A DNA stretch of 64,000 nt from Peribacillus frigoritolerans (GCF_040250305.1 NZ_CP158190.1:2822001-2886000), one strand, 5' to 3'. Numbered from the stretch's first letter, positions 56,119 through 64,000 are shown. The notes: a model not told the origin generated them from the letters alone. Translations and numbers: made by a program.

Positions 56119-56210
56119 GGGTTAACCTCCATTCGCTAATGGTTTTGTTAAATACATCAATGTGAAAATAACCTATAATCACTCCCACGAAAATATGTTA
56201 AATACCCAGA

Positions 56211-56224
56211 TGTAAACGATTACA
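56211..56224. promoter_or_regulatory. cre (CcpA) site upstream of the acyl-CoA dehydrogenase gene
   Basis: TGTAAACGATTACA fits the cre consensus TGWNANCGNTNWCA at every defined position. It lies 93 bases upstream of the ATG. The remaining spacer to the 2OG oxygenase gene (56225-56500) shows no gene. Confidence 0.7.
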
Positions 56225-56513
56225 ATAACACATCATCAAACAGTAAAAATGTTCCACAATATTCATGTTCAACAAAAGTATTGAATTCCCTTTAACAAAT
56301 CTATTTTTTACCATTTTAATTATGTATTACTTAACTGCTTTGAATATGGTTTTATCATATATTCTACCGAGGTTATTTTTGGAATACTGATTGGAATAAA
56401 TTAACACGACTTCTTTTTTAAATCCCATATCCCATTTTTTCGACAAAATGTTCAATTAAATTATCTCAATATAGATGTTAGCAGAATAAGAAACAGTTAT
56501 ATAACAACGTTTA

Positions 56514-56522
56514 TGGTATAAT
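56514..56522 (+). promoter_or_regulatory. Extended -10 promoter of the prolyl hydroxylase gene
   Basis: TGGTATAAT is an extended -10 about 65 bases before the start codon. The -35 region is weak, as often with extended -10 promoters. Confidence 0.5.
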
Positions 56523-56588
56523 TAACAGGGAAACCGCTTACAGAAACTAATTGTTCGGAAAATTCATTCTTTTAGGAGTCGATGAAAG

Positions 56589-57221
56589 TTGACAGTTAAA
56601 GAACAAACCATCTTTAATCATATTGGAAATAAAATTATAACAGAAGATCGAGAAATTAACGTAATTGCTAGATTAGAAGAACCTCTAATTGTAGTTTTAG
56701 GAAATGTTTTAAGTGAGGATGAATGTGACGAACTTATTAGATTGTCAAAAGACAAAATGCACCGTTCCAAAATTGGAGTTACACACGAGGTAAATGAAAT
56801 AAGAACAAGCAGTAGCATGTTTTTTCAAGAAAATGAATTTGACATCATAACCAAAATTGAAAAAAGAATATCAACCATCATGAATATCCCCATTGAACAT
56901 GGAGATGGTATTCAAATTCTTAAATATACTCCTGGTCAAGAATATAAAGCTCATTTTGATTTTTTTACATCTACAAGTCTGGCAGCAAAAAATAATAGAA
57001 TTAGCACAATCATCATGTATTTAAATGATGTGGAGCATGGAGGGGAAACTTTTTTTCCTAAATTGAATTTTTCAGTGTCACCTCGAAAAGGAATGGCTGT
57101 ATATTTCGAATATTTCTATAACGATAAAAACCTAAACGAACTAACTTTACACAGTGGAGCGCCAGTTATCACTGGTGAAAAATGGGTTGCAACACAATGG
57201 ATGAGGAGACAAAAAAAATAG
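56589..57221 (+). CDS. Prolyl 4-hydroxylase-type 2-oxoglutarate/Fe(II) oxygenase
   Basis: The double-stranded beta-helix enzyme (210 residues) has the iron ligands H-x-D in YKAHFDFFTS and the distal His in LTLHSGAPVITGEKWVATQW, plus Lys of GEKWV for 2-oxoglutarate. The length and sequence resemble the B. anthracis/B. cereus P4H (about 216 residues). It hydroxylates proline in collagen-like or other proteins, though no collagen-like gene is in this window. The TTG start follows TAGGAG by 10 bases. The ATG seven bases upstream is out of frame and stops after five codons. Confidence 0.9.
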   Translation: MTVKEQTIFNHIGNKIITEDREINVIARLEEPLIVVLGNVLSEDECDELIRLSKDKMHRSKIGVTHEVNEIRTSSSMFFQENEFDIITKIEKRISTIMNIPIEHGDGIQILKYTPGQEYKAHFDFFTSTSLAAKNNRISTIIMYLNDVEHGGETFFPKLNFSVSPRKGMAVYFEYFYNDKNLNELTLHSGAPVITGEKWVATQWMRRQKK

Positions 57222-57267
57222 TCTGCAGCTTGATAATGTAAACGCTGGACTATAAATGCTTCAATTT

Positions 57268-57294
57268 TAGGTGCCAAATGAACTGAGGCACCTA
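57268..57294 (+). terminator. Terminator of the prolyl hydroxylase gene
   Basis: TAGGTGCC and GGCACCTA form an 8-bp stem followed by TTTGTTC; moderate U-tract. Confidence 0.65.
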
Positions 57295-57473
57295 TTTGTT
57301 CATTTGGAATCTGTTTTTTTAAAATGGCCAAACGAATGGAATCAAAATATTAATGTTCCCTTGAACTTCATAGCGCTCTGGATCCTAAACAATCGATTCG
57401 TTTCAAAACATGCTTTTTCCCTGGAATTCTCGTTAAGTTTGATTTGATCATACTTTGTATTATTTAAACACTC

Positions 57474-58253
57474 TCATTTACCTTTGTTGCTCTTTCTAAA
57501 ATTATCGTAATCAGTCTTAATGTAATGAAATACCTTCGCGTTGCCATTATGGTCAGGATGAGTTATTTTTAATAACCCTTTATATTCTGCTAACACTTCT
57601 TTATTGCTCGCCATTTTAGAAAGCCCTAATTTTTTACTATAATCATTTGATTGAGCAGTGGAGTCAATATTGTAATTATTTCTGATGTTTTCTTTTAATT
57701 TTATCAATTCATTACGTAATTCAATATTTTCTTTTAATAAATCCTTTGTTTCATTTTGTAATTCACTTTTCTCATTCTTTAGTATGGCAACTTCCTTTTT
57801 GAACATATCCCTTTGCTGAATCAATATTCTTTTTGCAGTTTCATGAAGTTCTTCGATTCCTTCTATATGCTTATCTTGAGTTTGTATTTTCAATTTTAAT
57901 CGGTGTATGATTTCGTCCTTATTTTGATCTATAAAATCATTTATAGCCAGCTTTGAAGCAGTTTCATCGCTTATGTATCCAGTGTTCCTCTTTCCGTTTC
58001 CCGCCTTTTTAATTTTACCTTCACGAAGCCAGCGCCTAACAGTTTGTAAGCTATTACTTTCTGTTATTCCTGCATCTTTTAACATTTCAAATGCTTGATC
58101 TGTGTCATCCATTATGTATCCAGTTTTTCTAATCCCGTTTCCTCCCTCATATTTAATCTTACCTTCACGAAGCCAGCGTCTAACAGTTTGTATACTGCTG
58201 CTTTCTGTTACTCCTGCATCCTTTAACAGGTCGAAAGCTTGATCTGTGTTCAC
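57474..58253 (-). CDS. Tandem HTH - coiled coil - J-domain protein
   Basis: Two near-identical 45-residue modules (TDQAFDLLKDAGVTESSSIQ with TVRRWLREGKIK, and TDQAFEMLKDAGITESNSLQ with TVRRWLREGKIK) look like MerR/excisionase-type DNA-binding helices. A coiled coil follows (about residues 120-205, rich in E/K/L). The C-terminus (LGLSKMASNKEVLAEYKGLL, ITHPDHNGNAKVFHYIKTDY) carries the HPD tripeptide of a J domain, which stimulates DnaK ATPase. GTG start after AAGGGGG. No known family of this full architecture comes to mind; it may be plasmid- or phage-derived. Confidence 0.7.
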   Translation of the reverse strand: MNTDQAFDLLKDAGVTESSSIQTVRRWLREGKIKYEGGNGIRKTGYIMDDTDQAFEMLKDAGITESNSLQTVRRWLREGKIKKAGNGKRNTGYISDETASKLAINDFIDQNKDEIIHRLKLKIQTQDKHIEGIEELHETAKRILIQQRDMFKKEVAILKNEKSELQNETKDLLKENIELRNELIKLKENIRNNYNIDSTAQSNDYSKKLGLSKMASNKEVLAEYKGLLKITHPDHNGNAKVFHYIKTDYDNFRKSNKGK

Positions 58254-58494
58254 GTTGTTCCCCCTTCCCCCTTATTACGCAATGTAATATTACTTCGATT
58301 GATATTAGCCTATTAAAAGGAATATATTTTACAAACAATGCGGCTAATTTGTATGCCAATGTTTTAAATGATAGCATAGCCATTTTCTAAACAAAGAACA
58401 AACAGATGAAGAATATATGACGAATATCACAGAGAGATAACGATAAGGTATCAAAGTTAAAAGTGGACCAGCACGGAGCACGGAAAATTGTAGA

Positions 58495-58580
58495 TAAGGA
58501 CAAATGACAGCGAGAGCCCGTATGGCAGTGAAGAAAGCACGTGAATTGACCCGGAGGAAAAGTGTTTTATTTTGGAATCT
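58495..58580 (+). pseudogene. Fragment similar to the GyrB/ParE C-terminal domain
   Basis: One frame reads TARARMAVKKARELTRRKSVL, matching the conserved type II topoisomerase B segment (ARxAxKKARELTRRKSALE). The reading then diverges and stops. The upstream sequence has no matching frame. It is a scrap of a topoisomerase gene or of a mobile copy. Confidence 0.5.
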
Positions 58581-58611
58581 TTCTGAAGGCCTATATAATA
58601 CATAAACGTGG

Positions 58612-58770
58612 TCTTACCTGACATGATATCCTACCGCCGGAATGAACTTAGACAGCATGGGAAAAGCGATAGGTATCATACCTATAATTCCATAAGCAGT
58701 AATGTTAAGGATACACACCAATATTAAAAATCCCAATCCCTCAGTGATATTTAATTGAGAAATTGGGTTT
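58612..58770 (-). pseudogene. Short fragment of a membrane protein, no start codon
   Basis: A minus-strand frame of about 60 codons without usable start reads GLGFLILVCILNITAYGIIG followed by MIPIAFPMLSKFIPAVG and a stop. It resembles the end of a transporter. Too short to assign. Confidence 0.3.
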
Positions 58771-58826
58771 TTTATTAAAGCTGTTTTCGCATACTTTGTT
58801 GCTATTTACTAAGTAGTGCGGTGTGG

Positions 58827-58951
58827 TTGATTTCCCCTCCAGATGCTCGCTTCCCGCGGGGCGGGCGGTGAGCCTCCTCGGCGTAAACGCCTGTGGGGTC
58901 TCACCTGTCCCGCTGCTCCCGCAGGAGTCTCGCACTTCCGCTCCAATCAAC
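58827..58951. repeat. Dispersed GC-rich Bacillus repeat, copy 3
   Basis: Same ends and orientation as copies at 5250 and 50610; cores GAGCCTCCTCGGCG, CCTGTGGGGTC, CTCCCGCAGGAGTCTCGCAC, and the end CGCTCCAATCAACC. Confidence 0.87.
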
Positions 58952-59054
58952 CTTAAATAGTTTCGTTTTAAAAACAACAATCTTTACGAAAAGAGCCTTT
59001 AATAACAGTTGTAACTAATATTCACCAAAGCAGCTGCTATTATTTTACTAGAGA

Positions 59055-59480
59055 TTATTGTTGACCCTCTGTATACACTTGAAAGGTTACACCGAATTTG
59101 TCTGTTACAATTCCATATGCAGGGCTGAAAAAAGCTTCCTGCAGCGGCATTTTCACTTCTCCGCCTTGAGACAAAGTTTCAAAGATTCTTTTTGATTTTT
59201 CAATATCGTTTATTGAAATACAGATCGTGACTTGATCTCCAGATTGACTGGGTTGACCTGGAAACGTATCGGAAAACATGAGGTCCGTTTCCCCAACCCT
59301 TAACATTGCGTGTGCCACAAGATTTTTTGCTTCTTCTGGCAGAGGAAATTCCGGATTTTCTGGCATTTCTCCAAAAGATTGATTAAAAAGGACTTTTGCA
59401 TCCAATGCTTGTTCGTAAAATTGGATCGCTTCCTTCGCATTTCCGTTCATCATTAAATATGGAGATAATCGCATGGTCAT
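59055..59480 (-). CDS. VOC-superfamily (PhnB/glyoxalase-like) protein
   Basis: The 141-residue protein shows LSPYLMMNGNAKEAIQFYEQ at its start and the repeat GETDLMFSDTFPGQP, ICISINDIEKSKRIF, FSPAYGIVTDKFGVTFQVY, typical of PhnB-like VOC proteins. Such proteins form paired beta-alpha-beta-beta-beta modules; the substrate is unknown. The ATG at 59478-59480 follows AAAGGAGC; longer in-frame readings up to 59564 lack a ribosome-binding site. A LexA-like box is in its predicted promoter. Confidence 0.85.
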   Translation of the reverse strand: MTMRLSPYLMMNGNAKEAIQFYEQALDAKVLFNQSFGEMPENPEFPLPEEAKNLVAHAMLRVGETDLMFSDTFPGQPSQSGDQVTICISINDIEKSKRIFETLSQGGEVKMPLQEAFFSPAYGIVTDKFGVTFQVYTEGQQ

Positions 59481-59594
59481 AATTAAATTGCTCCTTTTGC
59501 TATAAATTTTTATAAAGCGTAACTCAAATTCAAAGTTTCCTTTTGAACTGGTCAGTGGAATCAACCACTATACCATTATTACCCATGATTGTAT

Positions 59595-59622
59595 TTTATA
59601 ATAAAGAACATGTGTTCGTCAA
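59595..59622 (-). promoter_or_regulatory. Promoter with LexA (SOS) box upstream of the VOC gene
   Basis: On the minus strand TTGACG (59617-59622) and TATAAA (59595-59600) are 16 bases apart. CGAACACATGTTCT (59605-59618) overlaps them and fits the Bacillus LexA pattern CGAAC-N4-GTTC. The remaining spacer (59623-59820) shows nothing recognisable. Confidence 0.6.
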
Positions 59623-59821
59623 CAAAAATTCACTGGAAACTATCAATTATTTTGTTTGTTAACGAATGAATAGATGATTGTTTCAACCTTGCAGTATTGT
59701 CATCTCGCAAAGTATGTCACGATAACGTAGTCATGGGAAGCTTCTGTTGATTAACAAAATCTGATTTGATTTATTACTGTTTTTCAAATCATGAAGATTT
59801 TCAAACTAGAACAAGGTTAAA

Positions 59822-59863
59822 TGAAAAAGGCATGCCCCCAGTAGATTACCGGTTTCATGCCTT
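59822..59863 (-). terminator. Terminator of the DoxX gene
   Basis: AAGGCATG and CATGCCTT pair on the minus strand around a 21-base loop with inner pairing (ACCGG...), followed by TTTTTC. Confidence 0.7.
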
Positions 59864-59926
59864 CATGACTGCCTAATAAAGAAAATGTTCAATTTTTCAA
59901 AGTCGCTGTTATAACGTTCATTCTTA

Positions 59927-60355
59927 TTAACTTGCTTTTATTTCTGAATCTTGTTCTTTTTTAAGGGCAGGTAACTTAGAATCTATCGATAGGAATCGAC
60001 TTCCATTTAAAACTAGATGAAGTGCAATAATCATAAGAACGAGATCCAGTTCGTACCCTGAAGCTTCTCCACTCCCCATAAAACCTGCAGGGAATTTCAC
60101 ATAAACAATTGCACCAGCCATGATGAATACAAGGAGGGCAGATATTATTCTTGTTCCAAGACCTAAAATTAAAGCAATTCCTCCAAACAATTCAATAACA
60201 CCGACTACATAGGCCATAAATCCCGGAATGCCTATACTTTGAAACCATCCAGAAGTGTTCTCCAATCCACCTTGGAATTTTGACAATCCATGTAACAAAA
60301 ATGAAATTCCCAACATAACTCTTAATAAAAAGGTACCGATCTCTTGTTTATTCAT
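59927..60355 (-). CDS. DoxX family membrane protein
   Basis: Four membrane helices in 142 residues (LRVMLGISFLLHGLSKF, GVIELFGGIALILGLGTRII, LVFIMAGAIVYVKFP, LDLVLMIIALHLVLNGS) with the family's early Arg and Gly pattern. DoxX-like proteins are linked to redox or quinone stress (MhqP, CatD relatives), but the activity is unproven. An operator identical in core to that of the BlaI gene lies just upstream, so BlaI-type repression is likely. AAAGGAGATGTGAC precedes the ATG. Confidence 0.87.
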   Translation of the reverse strand: MNKQEIGTFLLRVMLGISFLLHGLSKFQGGLENTSGWFQSIGIPGFMAYVVGVIELFGGIALILGLGTRIISALLVFIMAGAIVYVKFPAGFMGSGEASGYELDLVLMIIALHLVLNGSRFLSIDSKLPALKKEQDSEIKAS

Positions 60356-60377
60356 GTCACATCTCCTTTATTTATTT

Positions 60378-60398
60378 TACACTACAAAGTGTAGTGTA
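60378..60398 (-). promoter_or_regulatory. BlaI-type operator at the DoxX promoter
   Basis: TACACTACA-AAG-TGTAGTGTA is a perfect 9+3+9 palindrome. Its core ACTACA-N3-TGTAGT is repeated at 61708-61726 before the BlaI-like gene. Confidence 0.75.
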
Positions 60399-60426
60399 AT
60401 GTGGTAAAAAAATCAAGTGAAAGTCA

Positions 60427-61278
60427 TCAGACAATCACTATAGTCATTCCCAAAAGTATAAGCAAAACATAAATAGAAACAAAAATCGTAGCAGTTTCAG
60501 CCCTCAAAGGAATTTTTTTATGGGGATCGATTAATTGCTGAAGTCTATAGTTAACTGATTCATTGGAGAAGTGGACAAGGACGGGCGAGGATTTATCAGT
60601 GTAACCATGTTTAATTAACTTCAACAAAGCAGAACTTATGCCTAATTCAGTCCCCATTTTATTTACCGCATTTTCGTCGGCTGATAATTCACTTATTATT
60701 TTGTAATTTTTATGACACCATTTTGTCAGTGGGACAAACCATAAAGCATCCGATATCAACTGTAAAATAAAGATTACCAGCGGATGATATTTTTTTTGGT
60801 GAAAGGCTTCATGCTCTACTACCGCTTCTAGTTCATCCAAATCCAATAATTTAATTAAACCCGAACTGAACACAATGAATGGCCGCCAAAAACCAAGCGT
60901 AAACGCAAGAGGCTGATCAGCATTCACGACTAAGATATCATCGTTGACCCGGTTGAATGTTTCATTTATAAACCTTGTCTTTTCAACATTTTTGGAAAGA
61001 AAAAGCTTTTGTTTAAACCTTCTGGATAAGAAATATTGCTCTGCAATTTTGAATAGGGTGCTCAATATGCTATATGATATTATTAAACTAAGCAGGGTGA
61101 CGACTACAAAATAGTATACTGAATCTTCCTTGAATAGACTAAAGCAAAATTTAAAAAAGTTGGCTTTAATATTCACACCAAAAAAGATGTGTACCAAAAA
61201 CGCTCCCATTTGGCACCATACTACACAGGCAATTAAAAGACTCAGGCTTATCACAAAATAAGACTTCCTCTTCCACAT
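60427..61278 (-). CDS. M56-family (BlaR1-like) membrane metallopeptidase
   Basis: The protein (283 residues) has four membrane helices and the zinc motif HEAFH in VVEHEAFHQKKYHPL, followed by LSADENAVNKMG with the third ligand. It lacks the extracellular beta-lactam sensor domain of BlaR1, so the signal is different or comes from a partner. On activation such proteases cleave or relieve the cognate BlaI-type repressor. The ATG overlaps the repressor stop codon. Confidence 0.88.
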   Translation of the reverse strand: MWKRKSYFVISLSLLIACVVWCQMGAFLVHIFFGVNIKANFFKFCFSLFKEDSVYYFVVVTLLSLIISYSILSTLFKIAEQYFLSRRFKQKLFLSKNVEKTRFINETFNRVNDDILVVNADQPLAFTLGFWRPFIVFSSGLIKLLDLDELEAVVEHEAFHQKKYHPLVIFILQLISDALWFVPLTKWCHKNYKIISELSADENAVNKMGTELGISSALLKLIKHGYTDKSSPVLVHFSNESVNYRLQQLIDPHKKIPLRAETATIFVSIYVLLILLGMTIVIV

Positions 61279-61694
61279 TATAATTTATCCTTTTTTAACG
61301 ATTGGATTTTTTGTTCCAATTTTTCAATTAAACCTTGGTCAGCGTCTTTCATGGCATCCAGCATATGGCTTATGACCGCTCCACCAAATTCATCGAGCAA
61401 ATTCTCAGTCAGTTTCTTTGACTGCTCTTCTAAAAACTCCGCTTTTGATTGTACCGGGCGAAATAATGAGAGCCTTCCTTCAGACCTCTTTTCAAGAATG
61501 CCTTTTTCGACTAAACGATTCATTACGGTCATTACTGTGTTGAAATTGATAGGTTTGTCAAGTTCCAATGATTGCTGAACCGCTTTGATGCTCTGTTCAT
61601 CTTTATCCCATAAATATTCCATGATATTAGCTTCCAATGGACCAAAGAAACGATTCAGTCCAACTTCATCATATTTAAAATTTTTAATATTCAT
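61278..61694 (-). CDS. BlaI/MecI/CopY-family transcriptional repressor
   Basis: A winged-helix domain (PLEANIMEYLWDKDEQSIKA, FNTVMTVMNRLVEKGILEKR) and a C-terminal dimerisation region (138 residues in total) define the family. It is encoded directly before the M56 protease gene, in the usual repressor-sensor order. An operator with core ACTACA-N3-TGTAGT at 61708 implies autorepression, and the same site lies before the DoxX gene. Confidence 0.92.
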   Translation of the reverse strand: MNIKNFKYDEVGLNRFFGPLEANIMEYLWDKDEQSIKAVQQSLELDKPINFNTVMTVMNRLVEKGILEKRSEGRLSLFRPVQSKAEFLEEQSKKLTENLLDEFGGAVISHMLDAMKDADQGLIEKLEQKIQSLKKDKL

Positions 61695-61707
61695 CCTTTA
61701 CCACCTC

Positions 61708-61726
61708 CCACTACAAATTGTAGTGG
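61708..61726 (-). promoter_or_regulatory. BlaI-type operator at the repressor promoter
   Basis: CCACTACA-AAT-TGTAGTGG is a perfect palindrome 14 bases before the ATG. The core equals that at 60378-60398. Confidence 0.75.
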
Positions 61727-61917
61727 ATATCACTGTTACAATCAAGTTTCATCTGGAAGATTAGTATCAAGGATTTCTCTAGATTGACTTTAATTGATAT
61801 TAAAAAATCTTTTGGCCTTGCTTTTTCTTCTGGTTAACTGCCTCTATTACACTTCACTACCTTTTTTCAGTAGCAAAAGGTCATCCGTTCTTTTTCCTTT
61901 TAAGCGTATTAGATTAA

Positions 61918-61943
61918 AAAACGAGCCTTTTGCAGGCTCGTTT
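61918..61943 (-). terminator. Terminator of the NAD-binding protein gene
   Basis: AAACGAGCC and GGCTCGTTT form a 9-bp stem with a 7-base loop and run into TTTTTT on the minus strand. Confidence 0.85.
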
Positions 61944-61945
61944 CA

Positions 61946-62617
61946 CTAATTAACCCTTTGTGCAAGTTTCTCTATTTCATCAGAATTATAAAAATGATAT
62001 CCTTTTGCCGTCGTTTGGGCAGCAGCGTACATTGCAGCAGCTACTTTGTTTGCTTCTATTGCACGATATGGGCGTAAAGGGCCTACAAAGACAAATTTAG
62101 CAAAATTGCTTAACAGCCCAGAAATCTTTTCACCTGCCCTGAATTCCTCGCGTTCTCCAAGAAGTAAGGAAGGGCGGAATATATGTACAGTATTCAATTC
62201 CAGGTGTTGTAGTGTTCCTTCCACATCTCCCTTAACACGACTGTAAAAAAACTTTGATTTGGAATTGGCGCCCATGGCCGTTATGACGAGTAATTTTTCA
62301 ACATTGGATGTCTTCGCCATTTTAGCTGCTTCGATTATATAGTCATAATCAACTTTACGAAAAGCTTCCTTCGATTTAGCCTTTTTGATCGTTGTACCCA
62401 AACAAATGAAAACATCGGTGACATTGAACAAATAGGCATACTGGGACAAATTATCGAAATCCACAACATGTCCTGTGCACTTGGGCTCCGCGAATTTCAT
62501 TTCCCTTCTTGTCAGCAAATGAATTTCACTATATTTATTGCTGTTGCTCATTTCTTTAACCAACTGGGTGCCGACCACACCTGTAGCGCCTAAAATCAAT
62601 GCCGTCTTATTAGTCAT
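61946..62617 (-). CDS. NAD(P)-binding SDR-type oxidoreductase (HTATIP2/YraR-like)
   Basis: The protein (223 residues) starts with the Rossmann motif LILGATGVVGTQLVKEM and has FICLGTTIKKAKSKEAFRKVDYDY, quoted in parts FICLGTTIKKA and KVDYDY, followed by LLVITAMGANSKSKFFYSRV with an atypical-SDR active site. The PSLLLGEREEFRAGEK segment is typical of the NAD(P)H-binding family. Substrate unknown; cytoplasmic. Confidence 0.85.
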   Translation of the reverse strand: MTNKTALILGATGVVGTQLVKEMSNSNKYSEIHLLTRREMKFAEPKCTGHVVDFDNLSQYAYLFNVTDVFICLGTTIKKAKSKEAFRKVDYDYIIEAAKMAKTSNVEKLLVITAMGANSKSKFFYSRVKGDVEGTLQHLELNTVHIFRPSLLLGEREEFRAGEKISGLLSNFAKFVFVGPLRPYRAIEANKVAAAMYAAAQTTAKGYHFYNSDEIEKLAQRVN

Positions 62618-62658
62618 GATATCCCACTTTCCTTCATTAGCTGCTGAATAATATAGGA

Positions 62659-63192
62659 CTAGGATAAATGATTCACTTGATTGAAATCATCAATTATCCA
62701 AGAATCGACTTCAAATCTAATCGTACTCAAACATGCATTGAACAAGCGCATTTCATTTGATACGATTGACTCGTTTGACATCAAGCGTAAAATAAAATGA
62801 ATGACTGCACCATGTCCAACAAGGATAACTTTCTTCTCAGGATACTCCTTCTGAATTTCCTGAAGTCCATTCATCAGCCTGCTTCGTAAAGATTCCTGAG
62901 TTTCCTGACCAGGATATTCTTTATCAATGAATGCTGACGCCCTTTCAGCTGCTGTCATTCCTTCAGCGACGCCAAAGTTCTTTTCAATGAATTCCATTTT
63001 TTCAATGACCGGGACTTCAATATAATGCGAAATGATATCTGCCGTTTCCCTTGCCCTTTTTAGGGGGCTCGAGATAATCACATCCCAAGTAGCCTCTTTT
63101 GATAAAAATTCACCACATTGCCGTGCCTGTATCCTTCCTAGTTCATTTAAAGGAATATCAGTCTGCCCCTGCAGTTTCCCTAGTGCACCCAA
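62659..63192 (-). pseudogene. Histidine phosphatase-family gene lacking the RHG motif
   Basis: The frame encodes most of a phosphoglycerate-mutase-like domain: TDIPLNELGRIQARQCGEFL, ISSPLKRARETADII, the Glu of KNFGVAEGM and the second His in LVGHGAVIHF. The catalytic RHG at the N-terminus is absent. In-frame translation upstream of the TTG (63190-63192) reads [20 protein letters not shown], where relatives would have IYxVRHGE before this. A deletion of a few codons and loss of one A in the AAAAAA run (63261-63266), which would restore a GTG start, would explain it. A catalytically dead protein starting at TTG is the alternative. Confidence 0.65.
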
Positions 63193-63257
63193 TCTGTTTG
63201 ACCATGCCGCACTAAACAGATAGTAGTAATTGTCCTCAAACCCTTCTATGTAGATTG

Positions 63258-63608
63258 TTATTTTTTCACTTCTTCAATGATGGAGTGTCCTTCAGTCTGT
63301 TCTAGATCTGACCATTTCCATTTTTCATGCAAGCGTATCCTACCATCTGGCAATAGTTCAGGAGTGGAAAGACAGCTGCCTCCTCTAATTTCACCTTTTT
63401 CATTGATATGATTATACCTGAATTCTAAGGAACCATCCATATTGACAAGCCCTATTAAAGTTCCTTTAACAATCTCTCCACCATGATAACTTGCTGAAAG
63501 AATTGAGCCTTCTTGTGAATAGTGGAAGGAAGTATTTCCTGATACTTCTCCATTTTCAGAATTGACTAAAGCTTTGAAAATCCTACCATCATAATTAAAC
63601 ATCATCAT
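63258..63608 (-). CDS. Uncharacterised beta-rich protein (family often labelled N-acetylglutamate synthase)
   Basis: The 116-residue protein contains [40 protein letters not shown] and a final [15 protein letters not shown], a conserved Bacillus pattern. The name N-acetylglutamate synthase in databases has no support in the sequence: there is no GNAT motif. It is probably a small beta-barrel with unknown ligand. One of three consecutive ATG codons after GGGGGA is the start. Confidence 0.7.
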   Translation of the reverse strand: MMMFNYDGRIFKALVNSENGEVSGNTSFHYSQEGSILSASYHGGEIVKGTLIGLVNMDGSLEFRYNHINEKGEIRGGSCLSTPELLPDGRIRLHEKWKWSDLEQTEGHSIIEEVKK

Positions 63609-63841
63609 TCCCCCATATGAATTAATAAGGATAATGATACCAAATTTATCAAAAAATGAATATTCAAAAATCTTTCGGGGTTTTAGTTTTGTGTCAATGG
63701 AAATGACAAAAAATACATAATATTCCCCATTGAATTCCCCTATTATGTTGTGGTTAGATTATGGAAGATGTTACTTATGGAATGAACAATTCCTTAGTTG
63801 AAACGTCTAATCAAACTGGAAGATGTTGGTGAGGTGCTCAA

Positions 63842-64000
63842 TTGAAAGAAATACTTCTGATTCTACTATTACAACTTATTTATGTTCCGATTTATACGTT
63901 GCGAACCATTTTCTTAGTAAAAAATATTACCATACTTGCCTCGATACTGGGTATCGCAGAAATGTTAATATACGTTTTTGGATTATCCCTAGTATTTGGC
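63842..64000 (+). CDS. UPF0316 (YebE/DUF2179-type) membrane protein, N-terminal part
   Basis: From TTG 63842 the plus strand encodes KEILLILLLQLIYVPIYTLR, then TIFLVKNITILASILGIAEM and LIYVFGLSLVFG to the window edge. This is the N-terminal membrane region of UPF0316 proteins, characterised by YVPxxTLRTIxLVK. GAGGTG lies 7 bases upstream. The C-terminal DUF2179 domain is outside the window. Confidence 0.85.
   Translation, partial: MKEILLILLLQLIYVPIYTLRTIFLVKNITILASILGIAEMLIYVFGLSLVFG

Noticed and set aside
63258..63608. N-acetylglutamate synthase
   Set aside because: The common database name is unsupported: no GNAT or amino-acid-kinase motifs are visible in the 116 residues.

Overview
The window looks like chromosome of an AT-rich, endospore-forming Bacillaceae bacterium close to Peribacillus/Bacillus. 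The evidence is strong GGAGG ribosome-binding sites with frequent TTG/GTG starts, a ClpE gene under CtsR heptads, SinR-, CcpA-, LexA- and BlaI-type operator sequences, an eps operon in the Bacillus order with an EAR-type RNA between epsB and epsC, and a dispersed GC-rich repeat of the kind scattered in Bacillus genomes. There are no rRNA or tRNA genes and no CRISPR array. Coding direction is mostly minus.

Layout. 1-7.2 kb: 5' end of a formate dehydrogenase gene, type I pullulanase, ClpE, a secreted NlpC/P60 hydrolase and a DUF457 membrane protein behind a LexA-like box. 7.4-12.7 kb: a minus-strand operon (HprK-like kinase, PqqD-like protein, S26 peptidase, nucleotidyltransferase) facing a plus-strand operon that encodes a secreted seven-repeat BIG2 protein and a 50-residue peptide with a RiPP-type leader. 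13-15.9 kb: a beta-helix protein and a phosphoesterase. 16-38.9 kb: a long exopolysaccharide operon. It runs from Wzz (epsA), tyrosine kinase (epsB), EAR RNA and epsC through many glycosyltransferases, EpsG, GalE, EpsL/M/N, a SinR homologue and a TagB/TagD-like pair to three similar GT4 enzymes and a flippase. 38.9-45.8 kb: a complete paeninodin-type lasso peptide operon (C-A-K-B1-B2-N-D), including a 41-codon precursor gene.

46-64 kb is mostly housekeeping or accessory: a membrane GAF-like protein, LysR regulator/YeiH exporter, long-form SpeD, a decayed IS1182-type transposase, an OpuC osmoprotectant ABC operon, acyl-CoA dehydrogenase, a bacterial prolyl 4-hydroxylase, an unusual HTH/coiled-coil/J-domain protein, a VOC protein behind a LexA-like box, a BlaI/M56 pair sharing an operator with a DoxX gene, an NAD-binding protein, a histidine phosphatase lacking its RHG motif, and the start of a UPF0316 gene.

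The main theme is a matrix/biofilm region. Palindromes matching SinR boxes (GTTCTTT-NN-AAAGAAC) lie at four promoter regions: the HprK/PqqD operon, the BIG2/peptide operon, the lasso operon and the eps operon. A SinR homologue is encoded inside the eps operon, which predicts an autoregulatory loop tying two RiPP-type systems to matrix production. The BIG2/peptide plus kinase/PqqD/S26/nucleotidyltransferase set is the best candidate for an undescribed system.
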